64,000 bases of DNA, from positions 37,501-101,500 of the forward strand of contig LFLA01000018.1 of assembly GCA_001542995.1 (NCBI GenBank), given 5' to 3'. Below are positions 8,267 through 18,070 of this stretch, piece by piece. Positions within the stretch are counted from its first letter, which is position 1; every line of letters begins with the position of its first letter. The stretch is from Nitrospina sp. LS_NOB (lineage in GTDB: Bacteria > Nitrospinota > Nitrospinia > Nitrospinales > VA-1). A program made the position numbers and the translations under genes. The notes under the pieces are model-generated. The model saw only the letters and a program-made list of their open reading frames with translations. It was not told the DNA's origin and did no database searches.

Positions 8267-10903
8267 TCAGGTAGCGCGGATCAATTCTTCGGCTTTCTTG
8301 AGGGCTTCATCAAGCTTGTCTATCTGGGAACCACCGGCCTGTGCCATGTCTGGTCGGCCGCCGCCGCTTCCTCCCACGATCACCGCTATACTCTTGATGA
8401 TATTTCCCGCGTGGTATTTATCGGTCAGGTCTTTGGTAACACCTGCCGCCATGGAAACTTTTCCATCGGCAACGGAGCCCACGACCACGATCCCGGATTT
8501 TAACTGGTTCTTGGCATTGTCGATAAAAGTGCGCAGGGTTTTTGCATCCACGCCTTCCAGTTTTTTAATCAGCAACGAAATCTCGCCGACTTTTTGCACC
8601 TCGTCGATGCCGGAAGACTCCTGGCCACTGACCATTTTTTCTTTGAGCAGGGTGATCTCTTTTTCCAACTGCCGGTTTTTTGCCAACAGTTTTTTCAGCT
8701 TGGCAACTTCTTCGTTGGACGGAGCTTTTAACAGTCCGCGTAGTGTGGATAAAGATTCCTGTTCGGCCCGGATAGTGTTATAAGCTGTAGCACCGGTGAC
8801 AGCCTCGATGCGCCGTACGCCGGATGCGATGCCTCCTTCAGAAGTAATATGGAATAGACCGATATCGCCGGTCGCGGTAACATGAGTACCGCCGCACAAT
8901 TCCTTGCTGAATCCGGGTATATTGACAACGCGAACTGTGTCGCCATATTTTTCTCCAAACAGGGCCAACGCGCCTTCTTTGATGGCGGTGTCGATGTCCA
9001 TTTCCTGTGTTGCGACCTGGATATTATCGCGGATTTTTTCATTCACACGCGATTCGATTCGAGCTCTTTCTTTATCTGTTAAGGGCGAAAAATGTGTGTA
9101 ATCAAAACGCAACCGGTCGGGTGCTACCAGCGAGCCCGCCTGTTTGATGTGTTCGCCCAGAACTTCCGTGAGTGCTGCATGCAAAAGGTGGGTGGCGGAA
9201 TGATTGAGAGCGGTGTCACCCCGGACCTTGGCGCTCACCTCCAGAGTCAGGCTGTCCCCGGTCTGCAGGGTTCCCTGAATAATTTTTGCTTTATGAACGA
9301 TCAGGCCGGGCAGGGGCTTGGTCGTGTCACCAAGTTCGAGTTGAACATTTTTATTAAAAGCCCGACCGGAGTCACCGACCTGGCCTCCGGACTCTCCATA
9401 AAAAGGGGTCTTGTCAGTTAAAAATTCTATCTCGTCCCCTGCCTTGGCAGAATCTACAGGTGTCTGGTCCTTTAAAATAGCCAATACATGGCCCTCGCCC
9501 TGAGTGGTTCCATAACCCTCAAATACAGTGGGAGATGAGGATTGCAAAAACTCTTTATAAAAGGGAGCGACTTCTTTTTCTCCCGATCCTTTCCAGGAGG
9601 CCATAGCTTTGGTCTTCTGCTCATCCATAGCGCGAGTGTAACCTTCCATGTCGAGCGTCAGCCCGGCATCCTTGGCGGTTTCTTTTACCAGGTCGGTGGG
9701 AAAACCGTAGGTGTCATAGAGTTTGAAAATTTCTTCTCCGGGTATGGTGGTGAGTTTTTCCTTGCGTACCTTTTCCAGAATTTCTTCCAGACGCTGAGTA
9801 CCATAATGCAGGGTGTTGCCGAAACTTTCTTCTTCATTGAGGACAACTTTTTGAATGAAGTCCTTGTTGGTGAATAACTCAGGGTAGGCTTCTTTAAAAT
9901 TGTCAATCACCTTGCTGGTGATACGGTGAAAGAAGGGGCCTTTCTGTTCAAGAAGTTTTCCGTGGCGGAGAGCCCGCCGCATGATTTTACGCAAGACATA
10001 ACCACGGCCCTCGTTGGAGGGAATGACGCCATCGCTGATCAGAAATACCGAGGCACGGGCATGATCGGTCAATACTCGAAGAGAGACATCCACCTCATCC
10101 TGCCTGCCATATTCTTTTCCCGTGATGCGGGCCGCCTCAGTGATGATAGACATCATGAGATCGGTGTCGTAATTGGTGGTGCGCCCTTGAACAACCGCGG
10201 CCAGCCTTTCCAGCCCCATGCCAGTATCAATGCAGGGGTTGGGAAGCGGAGTGAGTTTGCCCTTGGCATCACGGTCATACTGCATGAAAACCAGATTCCA
10301 GATCTCCAGGAATCGGTCACAATCGCAACCGACCTTGCAGGAAGGTTTCCCGCAACCAACTGCTTTACCTTGATCGATAAATATTTCTGAGCAGGGGCCG
10401 CAGGGGCCGGTGGGTCCCATGGCCCAGAAGTTATCCTTTTCACCCATCTTGTATATCCGCTCGCGCGGCATTTTCACCTCATCGACCCAGAGATTGAAAG
10501 CTTCGTCATCCTTCTCGTAGACAGAAATGTATAAACGGTCCCGGGGCAGGCCAATCACATCTGTTAAGAATTCCCAGCCAAACTGAATGGCTTCTTTTTT
10601 GAAATAATCGCCGAACGAAAAGTTGCCCAGCATCTCAAAAAAAGTGTGGTGCCGTGCCGTGCGCCCGACCATTTCCAGATCATTGTGTTTTCCGCCGGCG
10701 CGAACACATTTTTGCACCGACACGGCGCGGTTATAGCTTCTTTTCTCTTCCCCGAGGAAAACGTCTTTAAACTGCACCATTCCCGCGTTGGTGAACATAA
10801 GAGTTGAATCATTTTTTGGAACCAGAGGATAACTGGATACGATCGTGTGTCCCCGGTCTTCAAAATATTGCAGGAATTTTTTTCTAAGTTCGTCGCCGGT
10901 CAT
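8267..10903 (-). CDS. alaS: Alanyl-tRNA synthetase
   Basis: MTGDELRKKFLQYFEDRGHTIVSSYPLVP..., LFTNAGMVQFKDVFLGEE, NHSATHLLHAAL, CGGTHV. Confidence 0.98.
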   Translation of the reverse strand: MTGDELRKKFLQYFEDRGHTIVSSYPLVPKNDSTLMFTNAGMVQFKDVFLGEEKRSYNRAVSVQKCVRAGGKHNDLEMVGRTARHHTFFEMLGNFSFGDYFKKEAIQFGWEFLTDVIGLPRDRLYISVYEKDDEAFNLWVDEVKMPRERIYKMGEKDNFWAMGPTGPCGPCSEIFIDQGKAVGCGKPSCKVGCDCDRFLEIWNLVFMQYDRDAKGKLTPLPNPCIDTGMGLERLAAVVQGRTTNYDTDLMMSIITEAARITGKEYGRQDEVDVSLRVLTDHARASVFLISDGVIPSNEGRGYVLRKIMRRALRHGKLLEQKGPFFHRITSKVIDNFKEAYPELFTNKDFIQKVVLNEEESFGNTLHYGTQRLEEILEKVRKEKLTTIPGEEIFKLYDTYGFPTDLVKETAKDAGLTLDMEGYTRAMDEQKTKAMASWKGSGEKEVAPFYKEFLQSSSPTVFEGYGTTQGEGHVLAILKDQTPVDSAKAGDEIEFLTDKTPFYGESGGQVGDSGRAFNKNVQLELGDTTKPLPGLIVHKAKIIQGTLQTGDSLTLEVSAKVRGDTALNHSATHLLHAALTEVLGEHIKQAGSLVAPDRLRFDYTHFSPLTDKERARIESRVNEKIRDNIQVATQEMDIDTAIKEGALALFGEKYGDTVRVVNIPGFSKELCGGTHVTATGDIGLFHITSEGGIASGVRRIEAVTGATAYNTIRAEQESLSTLRGLLKAPSNEEVAKLKKLLAKNRQLEKEITLLKEKMVSGQESSGIDEVQKVGEISLLIKKLEGVDAKTLRTFIDNAKNQLKSGIVVVGSVADGKVSMAAGVTKDLTDKYHAGNIIKSIAVIVGGSGGGRPDMAQAGGSQIDKLDEALKKAEELIRAT

Positions 10904-10927
10904 AATTTCAATTGGGAGTAATCGGGG

Positions 10928-11950
10928 TTAAACGACCCCTGCCTTGAGAATATCGTGCAGATGAATGATTCCTTCTATTTTCTGGTCATCGCTGAGCACT
11001 GCCAGGGAGGTGATGGAGTGGTCCTGCATGATTCTAACTGCTTTTGCCGCCAGAGTATCTCCTGTAATAGTTTTAGGATGGCTGCCCATCATATCCTTAG
11101 CGCAAGTTTTAGAAATGTCTTTTTGCTTTTCAATCAGGCGCCTTAAATCTCCATCGGTGATGATGCCGAGAAGCTGATCCTGATCCCCGACCACCAGTGT
11201 CATTCCCAATCTTTTTTGTGAGATCTCTTTGAGCACCTGGTAGATGTCGGCATTTTCTTTTATTCTGGGGACATCTTCTCCAGAATGCATTAGGTCACTA
11301 ACCAGAGTGAGCAGTTTCCGGCCGAGGCTGCCGCCGGGATGGTTGAGCGCGAAATCTTCTTCCTGCACTCCGCGAAGTTCCATGAATGCCATGGCAAGTG
11401 CGTCACCCATCGCCAAGGTGGCTGTTGTGCTGGCTGTGGGAACAAGGTCTTTAGAGCAGGCTTCTTCTGCAACGCTGACGTCGAGAACATAGTCGCTTCT
11501 TTTGGCCAAGCTGGATTGTTTGTTGCCGGTCATCCCCACCAGCGTGCAATGGATTCGATTAAAAATCGGGAGCAGTTTAACGATCTCTTCGGTTTCCCCG
11601 CTGTTGGAGATGGCAATCACTGTATCCCCTTCAGAAATCATCCCCAAGTCTCCGTGGCTGGCTTCGGCCGCGTGCAGGAAAAGAGAGGGCAGTCCGATAC
11701 TTGAAAACGTGGATGCAATTTTTTTCCCGATCAGTCCGGATTTTCCAACCCCTGTAACAACAAGATGCTTGCACTTGTTCAGATGGTGCACGACATCGAC
11801 GAATTGGGAATCAATCCGGCTTTCCAGTCCTGCTATAGCTTGGCTTTCGATGCTCAGAACCTTGCGGGCGGTTTCAATGATCGACCGGGTTTGGGCATCC
11901 TGCTTTTCTGTAGTACCTTTAATGGCGCGCATTTTTGTGGGGGACTCCAA
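10928..11950 (-). CDS. kdsD: KpsF/GutQ/KdsD-family arabinose-5-phosphate isomerase (SIS + 2 CBS)
   Basis: VVTGVGKSGLIGKKIASTFSSIGLPSLFLHAAEASHGDLGMI...NHPGGSLGRKLL followed by CBS motifs. Confidence 0.93.
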   Translation of the reverse strand: MESPTKMRAIKGTTEKQDAQTRSIIETARKVLSIESQAIAGLESRIDSQFVDVVHHLNKCKHLVVTGVGKSGLIGKKIASTFSSIGLPSLFLHAAEASHGDLGMISEGDTVIAISNSGETEEIVKLLPIFNRIHCTLVGMTGNKQSSLAKRSDYVLDVSVAEEACSKDLVPTASTTATLAMGDALAMAFMELRGVQEEDFALNHPGGSLGRKLLTLVSDLMHSGEDVPRIKENADIYQVLKEISQKRLGMTLVVGDQDQLLGIITDGDLRRLIEKQKDISKTCAKDMMGSHPKTITGDTLAAKAVRIMQDHSITSLAVLSDDQKIEGIIHLHDILKAGVV

Positions 11951-12072
11951 CTTAAGCCTTTTAATTCAATTAGTTCATAATCAGAATGGAGTTTTATGAT
12001 ACCACAATTAATTAGACACGGTAAAGCTGCGACTTTATACTTGGTCAGCATTTTCACACTTAAGAGGTCGTT

Positions 12073-14766
12073 ATGAGCAAAGCTAAATCCCTCTATCTGA
12101 TAGACGGTTCTTCCTACATTTTTCGGGCCTATTTTGGTATCCGGCAATTTTTGTCCACATCAAAAGGGTTTCCCACCAATGCCCTGTACGGGTTCATCAA
12201 TATGTTGCAGAAGGTGGTGAAGGACGAGCAGCCGGACTATCTGGCAGTGGCTTTCGACAGTAAGGAAAAGACGTTTCGTCACAAGATGTATGCGGATTAC
12301 AAGGCCAACCGGGAAGCGCCTCCTGAAGACCTGGCAAAACAATTTCCTTATTTCGAACCTCTGGTACAAGCCTATAACATTCATGGCGTCCGGGTTCCCG
12401 GTTATGAAGCCGATGATATCATCGGAACCTTGGCAAAAAAGGCGGCGAAGGCGGGTTTTCAGGTGGTCATTGTCAGTGGGGATAAAGATATGATGCAGTT
12501 GATCGGTCCTGATATCCGCATGCTCGATACCATGAAAAATAAATGGTTTGGCGTGGAGGAAGTGGAGGAAAAATTTGGCGTGACTCCAGACCGGGTGATT
12601 GATGTGATGGGATTGATGGGCGACTCCAGCGACCATATTCCCGGGGTTAAAGGGGTCGGACCGAAAACCGCCTCGGAGCTCATCCGTAAATTCGGTTCGA
12701 TCAAGGAGTTGTATGAGCGGATTGATGAAGTGGACAAGGCAAAACTCAAAGACAAGTTGGTTCAGGACAAGGAGATGGCTTTGCTCAGTCGCCAACTGGT
12801 GACCATTGATACGTCGATGGAACTGGAAGGTGAACTTGAGGATCTTAAAGTTAGGCCCTCCAATAATGTGGAACTGAGAAAATTGTTTTCTGAATTTGAG
12901 TTTTCCTCCTTACTCGGGGATTTGGAAGATAGCTCTGACCCTGGAGAGAGTTCGCCAAAGATTGAGAGCCGTTATGAAACTATTCTCACTGAGGCTGATT
13001 TTGAGAGATGGATCAAGCAATTAAAGAAATCAAAAATTTTCGCGCTTGATCTGGAAACCACCAGCCTGCATCCAGTGCAGGCTCGGGTCGTGGGTATCTC
13101 GTTATCCTGTGAAGAAGGGGTGGCCTGCTACATTCCATTAGCGCATCGCTATCTGGGCGTTCCCGATCAGTTGAACCTTGATTGGGTTTTCAAGAAACTC
13201 AAACCTTTGCTCGAAGACCCAAAACTTAAAAAAGTGGGTCAAAATATCAAATACGATTTAATTGTATTGAGGAATGAGGGAATCAATCTGCAAGGAGTTG
13301 CCTTCGACACCATGCTGGCCTCCTATATTTTAAATCCTTCCGGTAGAAGGCACAATATGGACGACTTGGCCCGGGATTATTTGGGCCACACCACCATCAA
13401 ATATAAAGAGGTGGTGGGCACCGCATCCAAAGAAATCGGGTTTGATGAAGTGGATGTTGAGCGCGCCACCGAGTACGCGGCGGAGGATGCGGATATCACC
13501 TGGCGTTTGTATGAAAAACTTTCACCCCTTTTAAAAGGCGGTGACCTGAAGCTTTTTCTGGACTTGGAGTTGCCTCTTATAGAAGTCTTGGCAGAGATGG
13601 AAATACATGGGATGAAACTCGACCCAAAGCATCTGCAAAAGCTTTCCAAAACTATACAGAAAAAGATTGAGGAGCATAAAAAGAAAATCTATTCCCTGGC
13701 CGGAGAAGAATTTAATATTAACTCTCCTAAACAGCTTTCGGTGATTCTGTTCGAAAAACTGGGGTTGCCGACTGTCAAGAAAATCAAGAGCGGTTATTCC
13801 ACCGATGTTTCGGTGTTGGAACAATTGGCGCAGGAGCACGATCTCCCTGAAGTGATATTGACCTATCGGCAATTGGGTAAGCTCAAGTCCACTTACGTCG
13901 ATGCTTTGCAGGAGGAGATATTCAGCAAAACAGGAAGGGTCCATACCTCCTTCAACCAGACGGTAGCGGCGACCGGCAGGTTGAGCAGCAGTAATCCGAA
14001 TCTGCAGAACATTCCGATCCGCACCGAAATGGGGCGTGAAATAAGAAAGGCGTTCATTGCCGAAGGCAATAATCACTTGCTTTCGGCAGACTATTCGCAA
14101 GTAGAGTTGCGGGTTCTTGCGCACCTTTCCGAAGATGAGGCTTTGATGGATGCGTTTCAAATGGGTGAAGACATTCACACCCGTACCGCTTGCGAAATAT
14201 TCGGGACTTCCCCGGATCGTCTGGATGCGGAAGCCCGAAGAATGGCTAAGGCGGTGAACTTTGGCATTGTTTATGGCTTGAGCGCTTTCGGTTTGTCCCG
14301 GCAGTTGAAAATCTTTCCCAAGGAAGCCAAGAAATTCATCGATCAATACTTTGCGCTTTATAAAAATGTCAAAGTTTTTATGGAAAAGACCGTGGAGCAA
14401 GCCAGAGAAGTCGGTTACACAATGACCCTGATGAACCGGAAACGCTATCTGCCGGACCTTAAAAGCCAGAACCGACAGGTGCGTGAGTCGGCAGAGAGGG
14501 TTGCGATTAACTCGCCGGTCCAAGGAAGTGCGGCAGACCTGATCAAGCTGGCGATGATTCAATTGGCAAAAAAAATCAGCAAGAAAAAATTAAAATCCCG
14601 CATGATCCTGCAAGTCCATGATGAACTGGTTTTTGAATGTCCGGAAGAAGAGGAGCAGGAAATGCGGGCTCTGGTTAAAAAAGAAATGGAAGAGGTGGTT
14701 TCCCTTAAAGTTCCTCTGGTTGTGGATATGGGGTGGGGAGAAAACTGGAACACTGCCCACTCCTAG
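12073..14766 (+). CDS. polA: DNA polymerase I
   Basis: 5'-3' exo domain, 3'-5' exo domain (FALDLETTSLHP) and polymerase domain (LLSADYSQVELRVLAHLS, QVHDELVFE). Confidence 0.98.
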   Translation: MSKAKSLYLIDGSSYIFRAYFGIRQFLSTSKGFPTNALYGFINMLQKVVKDEQPDYLAVAFDSKEKTFRHKMYADYKANREAPPEDLAKQFPYFEPLVQAYNIHGVRVPGYEADDIIGTLAKKAAKAGFQVVIVSGDKDMMQLIGPDIRMLDTMKNKWFGVEEVEEKFGVTPDRVIDVMGLMGDSSDHIPGVKGVGPKTASELIRKFGSIKELYERIDEVDKAKLKDKLVQDKEMALLSRQLVTIDTSMELEGELEDLKVRPSNNVELRKLFSEFEFSSLLGDLEDSSDPGESSPKIESRYETILTEADFERWIKQLKKSKIFALDLETTSLHPVQARVVGISLSCEEGVACYIPLAHRYLGVPDQLNLDWVFKKLKPLLEDPKLKKVGQNIKYDLIVLRNEGINLQGVAFDTMLASYILNPSGRRHNMDDLARDYLGHTTIKYKEVVGTASKEIGFDEVDVERATEYAAEDADITWRLYEKLSPLLKGGDLKLFLDLELPLIEVLAEMEIHGMKLDPKHLQKLSKTIQKKIEEHKKKIYSLAGEEFNINSPKQLSVILFEKLGLPTVKKIKSGYSTDVSVLEQLAQEHDLPEVILTYRQLGKLKSTYVDALQEEIFSKTGRVHTSFNQTVAATGRLSSSNPNLQNIPIRTEMGREIRKAFIAEGNNHLLSADYSQVELRVLAHLSEDEALMDAFQMGEDIHTRTACEIFGTSPDRLDAEARRMAKAVNFGIVYGLSAFGLSRQLKIFPKEAKKFIDQYFALYKNVKVFMEKTVEQAREVGYTMTLMNRKRYLPDLKSQNRQVRESAERVAINSPVQGSAADLIKLAMIQLAKKISKKKLKSRMILQVHDELVFECPEEEEQEMRALVKKEMEEVVSLKVPLVVDMGWGENWNTAHS

Positions 14767-14870
14767 CCGCCACTCGGCGTGGGGCCAGCTAGCAGAGACG
14801 TGTTAAGCCGATAGGAATCCTTTGAACGTATGAAAATGCTATTGCAGATTACTAGCGGAGGTGCTCCGCA

Positions 14871-15236
14871 TTGACTCAGAAACGATTACAATTTGGCCGT
14901 GAAGGCGAGTCTGCCGCGATAACCTTTTTGAAGAAGAAGGGTTACCGGATTCTTGAAAAAAACTTTCGCTCGAAAGTGGGAGAGATAGATATTATTGCCG
15001 AGCAGGCCGGGGTGGTCGTTTTTATTGAAGTCAAGGCGCGTTCGGACCACGAATTTGGTCATCCATTTGATGCCTTGACTCCTACCAAACAGAAAAAGAT
15101 TGTCCAGACTGCCCAAAGCTTCCTGGCTCGAAAGAGAATCGCGGACAAGCCTATGCGATTCGATGTGGTGGCCCTGACGTCGGACCCTCCTAATTCCTGG
15201 AAAATTGAATTGCTCGAAAATGCTTTTCAGGTTTGA
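14871..15236 (+). CDS. YraN/UPF0102 family endonuclease-like protein
   Basis: GREGESAAITFLKKKGYRILEKNFRSKVGEIDIIAEQAGVVVFIEVKAR. Confidence 0.9.
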   Translation: MTQKRLQFGREGESAAITFLKKKGYRILEKNFRSKVGEIDIIAEQAGVVVFIEVKARSDHEFGHPFDALTPTKQKKIVQTAQSFLARKRIADKPMRFDVVALTSDPPNSWKIELLENAFQV

Positions 15237-15447
15237 CCGTTTACACCGGGATGTCAGAAAAACTGCGGGAAAGACATTTTTCTGGGGCCAAATACATAGA
15301 GGAAACAAGGTTAAAGGGCGGGCTCGCAACTTCAGAGAAAAATTCGCCGTAGAATCTGCGACTTTTTGGTAATTCTAGCATCTATATGAAGAATAGAGCG
15401 TTATTGTTGTATCAGTAAGACAACCGACTTGGATAGGAGATAATCCA

Positions 15448-16293
15448 TTGAACTTTATAAAGCGTTTATTTACGGGACTAAAACAGGAAGCCGATACACC
15501 GGTGACGGTGGACAGTTCAGTAGCTGAAGAAGCTGAGAACAGTCCAGTGACTGCAGAAGCTGAGAACAGTCCAGTGACTGCAGAAGCTGAGAACAGTCCA
15601 GTGGTGGAAGAAGTTCCTGAACCGGAGCCTGCGCCGAGTTTTCCTGATGTTCGCAATGTTCTCCAGATCCCGGTTATTTCGGAAAGTATTTTTCCTGAAA
15701 ATTCCGATGCAGTTTTAATCAAGGCGCAACCTTCGCCAACGGGGGATCAATGTCTTTTCACAGCTAACCGTCCCTTGATGAGCGGGAACTCCTGGTTTTT
15801 TTTAGATTTTGAAAGTGCTGAGGGGTCGCCCCTTGCAGAAGGCCTTTTTTGCCTGGAAGATGTCGAAACCGTGCTGGTGTGTGAATACACCGTAACAGTC
15901 ACCCGCAAAGATAAAACCCTGGTTGACTGGGTTCCTCTGGCTAAGGAAGTTGGTGCGGCGATTCGAGGGGCGTTAGAGGGGGGTGAAGGCCTTATCGCTG
16001 AAAAAATCATTGCAGATCTCCCATCAGAGGATGAAATTCGCGAAGGCATTCAAAAAGTGATTGATGACGAGGTGAACCCGGGAGTAGCCGGGCATGGCGG
16101 TAACATCACGCTGATGACCGTTAGAGGAAATTCGGTCACCATACAAATGGGGGGCGGGTGCCAAGGGTGCAGTGCCGCCGATTTGACCCTCAAGCAGGGA
16201 ATTCATACTTCGTTCAGGAAGGCCGTACCCAAGGTGGGCGCGATCTTTGATGAAACCGACCACACAGCGGGTTTAAATCCGTTTTTTTCCTGA
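15448..16293 (+). CDS. Nfu/NifU-domain Fe-S scaffold-like protein with repetitive acidic N-terminal linker
   Basis: C-terminal NITLMTVRGNSVTIQMGGGCQGCSAADLTLKQGI (NifU CXXC) plus Nfu_N-like region; N-terminal PVTAEAENSPVTAEAENSPV repeats. Confidence 0.85.
   Translation: MNFIKRLFTGLKQEADTPVTVDSSVAEEAENSPVTAEAENSPVTAEAENSPVVEEVPEPEPAPSFPDVRNVLQIPVISESIFPENSDAVLIKAQPSPTGDQCLFTANRPLMSGNSWFFLDFESAEGSPLAEGLFCLEDVETVLVCEYTVTVTRKDKTLVDWVPLAKEVGAAIRGALEGGEGLIAEKIIADLPSEDEIREGIQKVIDDEVNPGVAGHGGNITLMTVRGNSVTIQMGGGCQGCSAADLTLKQGIHTSFRKAVPKVGAIFDETDHTAGLNPFFS
15529..15603 (+). repeat. 27-bp in-frame tandem repeat (about 2.8 copies)
   Basis: gaagctgagaacagtccagtgactgca repeated perfectly, encoding EAENSPVTA. 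Confidence 0.95.
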
Positions 16294-16301
16294 GGTGAAG
16301 C

Positions 16302-16646
16302 ATGCCGAAAGTCAACACGTTTAAAGTCAAAGTGCAAACCGGTCAGCAGGGGATGTCTGAACCTGTCCATTTCAATTTCAATAATCATAAACTGCCATTT
16401 GAAAATGTTGTGGGGTCGGCAGAGTCCGGAAAAAATTTTGAGGGGAACTTTGAGGTGAATAGTTTTGCCCACAGTTTAACTTTAGTCGGGCCGGGGTCCG
16501 GAAAGTGGGAGATTGAAAAAATTACCATCGAGTATGATTGTGAAAATGAGAAACCTTACACGATTCAGTTTGGCGCGGTCACTTTGGATGAGGCGACAGA
16601 AGTGAATATTTGGCAGGATCCGCCTGTTCTGGCTTTTGATGTTTAA
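16302..16646 (+). CDS. Hypothetical protein
   Basis: 114 aa ORF right after the Nfu gene with spaced RBS (tgaggtgaagc-ATG). Confidence 0.6.
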   Translation: MPKVNTFKVKVQTGQQGMSEPVHFNFNNHKLPFENVVGSAESGKNFEGNFEVNSFAHSLTLVGPGSGKWEIEKITIEYDCENEKPYTIQFGAVTLDEATEVNIWQDPPVLAFDV

Positions 16647-16740
16647 AATCACTGGGCGTGGGGCGGCCAGTAGCTGTTATAATTTCCCGTAGCTGTGATG
16701 CCTCTTCATTGTTCTTCATGCCCGGTACGGGTATTTCGTG

Positions 16741-17625
16741 TTACCCCTCTGAAGCTAGTTGACCCATTTCCCTGTGGGTGAAACGGGCGTGCAGATCGCC
16801 CAGTAAAATATAATCTTTGACGGTGGTTTCAACCGGAATATAGTGTTTGGAGGACCAGACCATCAGTTCTCCGGTTTCGGTTTTGAAAATTTCTTTTGGC
16901 ACAATGATATTGAGTAATATCTCGTCTCTTTTTTCCCGTCCCTCTTCGACTCTGAAACGTTCCTGATCCTTCTCCGACCAGATGTGAACGAAAATTTCAT
17001 CATGTCCCTTTTCCGGGATGGTTCGGATGATAAATTTCTTTCCCTTTTCCAGTTTTCCGTAAACCCTGTTTCGTACATTGTAGAAAGAGGTGAGAATGTC
17101 GCTGAAAGCACCGTCAGCAGGAATTTCCCCTTGCCCGGTTTCGACTACTTCCTCATTCACAAGTTTCTCCCAAGTATGCAATCGACGGGAATAATCGAAT
17201 TTGTGCTGGGTGATTTCCGAATTGCTTGCAATCGTTACCTTCCGCAGGAAGGTTTTGGGTCGGAGTTTTTTGCCGTTATCAATGATTTCGAATTCGGTCT
17301 TATAAAAGTGTTTGCGGTACGCCGTGAAAAAACCGACAAAGCCTTTGGTGCTGGCTTCCAGAACTGAAAAATACTTGCCATGCTCCTCAAAAAAGCTCAC
17401 TTTTGCCGAGGCGGCGTTATCAAACCACAGGAAACTGATGTTGTAATACAGGGTTTCTCCTGAAAATCGGGTTGTTTTTCCTGTTGGGAGGAAGTTATTG
17501 TATTCGCCCAGCGTTATCGGTTCTGCTAATTTTGTTTCCAAGGCGTGGACGGTGAGGGAAAGGAATATCAGGCCGACAATGGAAACCAGCAGAAGAGGCT
17601 GAGACTGTAGGCGCTTGAAACTCAT
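16741..17625 (-). CDS. DUF3108 domain-containing protein
   Basis: SGETLYYNISFLWFDNAASAKVSF...FFTAYRKHFYKTEFEI resembles DUF3108. Confidence 0.75.
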   Translation of the reverse strand: MSFKRLQSQPLLLVSIVGLIFLSLTVHALETKLAEPITLGEYNNFLPTGKTTRFSGETLYYNISFLWFDNAASAKVSFFEEHGKYFSVLEASTKGFVGFFTAYRKHFYKTEFEIIDNGKKLRPKTFLRKVTIASNSEITQHKFDYSRRLHTWEKLVNEEVVETGQGEIPADGAFSDILTSFYNVRNRVYGKLEKGKKFIIRTIPEKGHDEIFVHIWSEKDQERFRVEEGREKRDEILLNIIVPKEIFKTETGELMVWSSKHYIPVETTVKDYILLGDLHARFTHREMGQLASEG

Positions 17626-17733
17626 AGATTTATGACAAAAAAATGAAAAAAATTGTTTTTTTTAAGATATTATTTTAATATTGTAATAACTAGTTTTTCA
17701 AACCACTAGCCCTTTTGGGGCGATTTCATTATT

Positions 17734-18054
17734 ATGCCAGTAGAAACATTACCTTTGTCGCCCGGAGTTACCGAGGAATCTGAAGGGGAAACCCGTCAGG
17801 CCTATCTCCCATTATATAAGATCATAATGTGGGACGATAATGTCACGACCATGGAATTCGTCATTCGGGTCCTAGTCAAATTATTCAGCAAAGATTATTC
17901 GGCCGCAGAAAAATTGATGTATGAAATTCATCTTCAAGGCGCCGGTCATGTTGCCACCTTGCCTCTGGAACAGGCTGAATTTAAAGTGGAGCAAGTGCAC
18001 ACCGCAGCTGCGATGGAAGAATTTCCTTTCACCTGCACCATTGAACCTGCCTGA
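17734..18054 (+). CDS. clpS: ATP-dependent Clp protease adaptor ClpS
   Basis: YKIIMWDDNVTTMEFVIRVLVKLF...AEKLMYEIHLQGAGHVATLPLEQAEFK. Confidence 0.92.
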   Translation: MPVETLPLSPGVTEESEGETRQAYLPLYKIIMWDDNVTTMEFVIRVLVKLFSKDYSAAEKLMYEIHLQGAGHVATLPLEQAEFKVEQVHTAAAMEEFPFTCTIEPA

Positions 18055-18070
18055 TCAAGGCGTCTTTGTT

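Noticed and set aside
9926-10390. Plus-strand ORFs antisense to alaS
   Set aside because: alaS coding is unambiguous across this region.
13531-14562. 343-aa minus-strand ORF inside polA
   Set aside because: Shadow ORF antisense to conserved polymerase domain; no recognisable motifs.
15529-15603. Could the 27-bp repeats be a CRISPR array
   Set aside because: Units are contiguous with no unique spacers and maintain an open reading frame.
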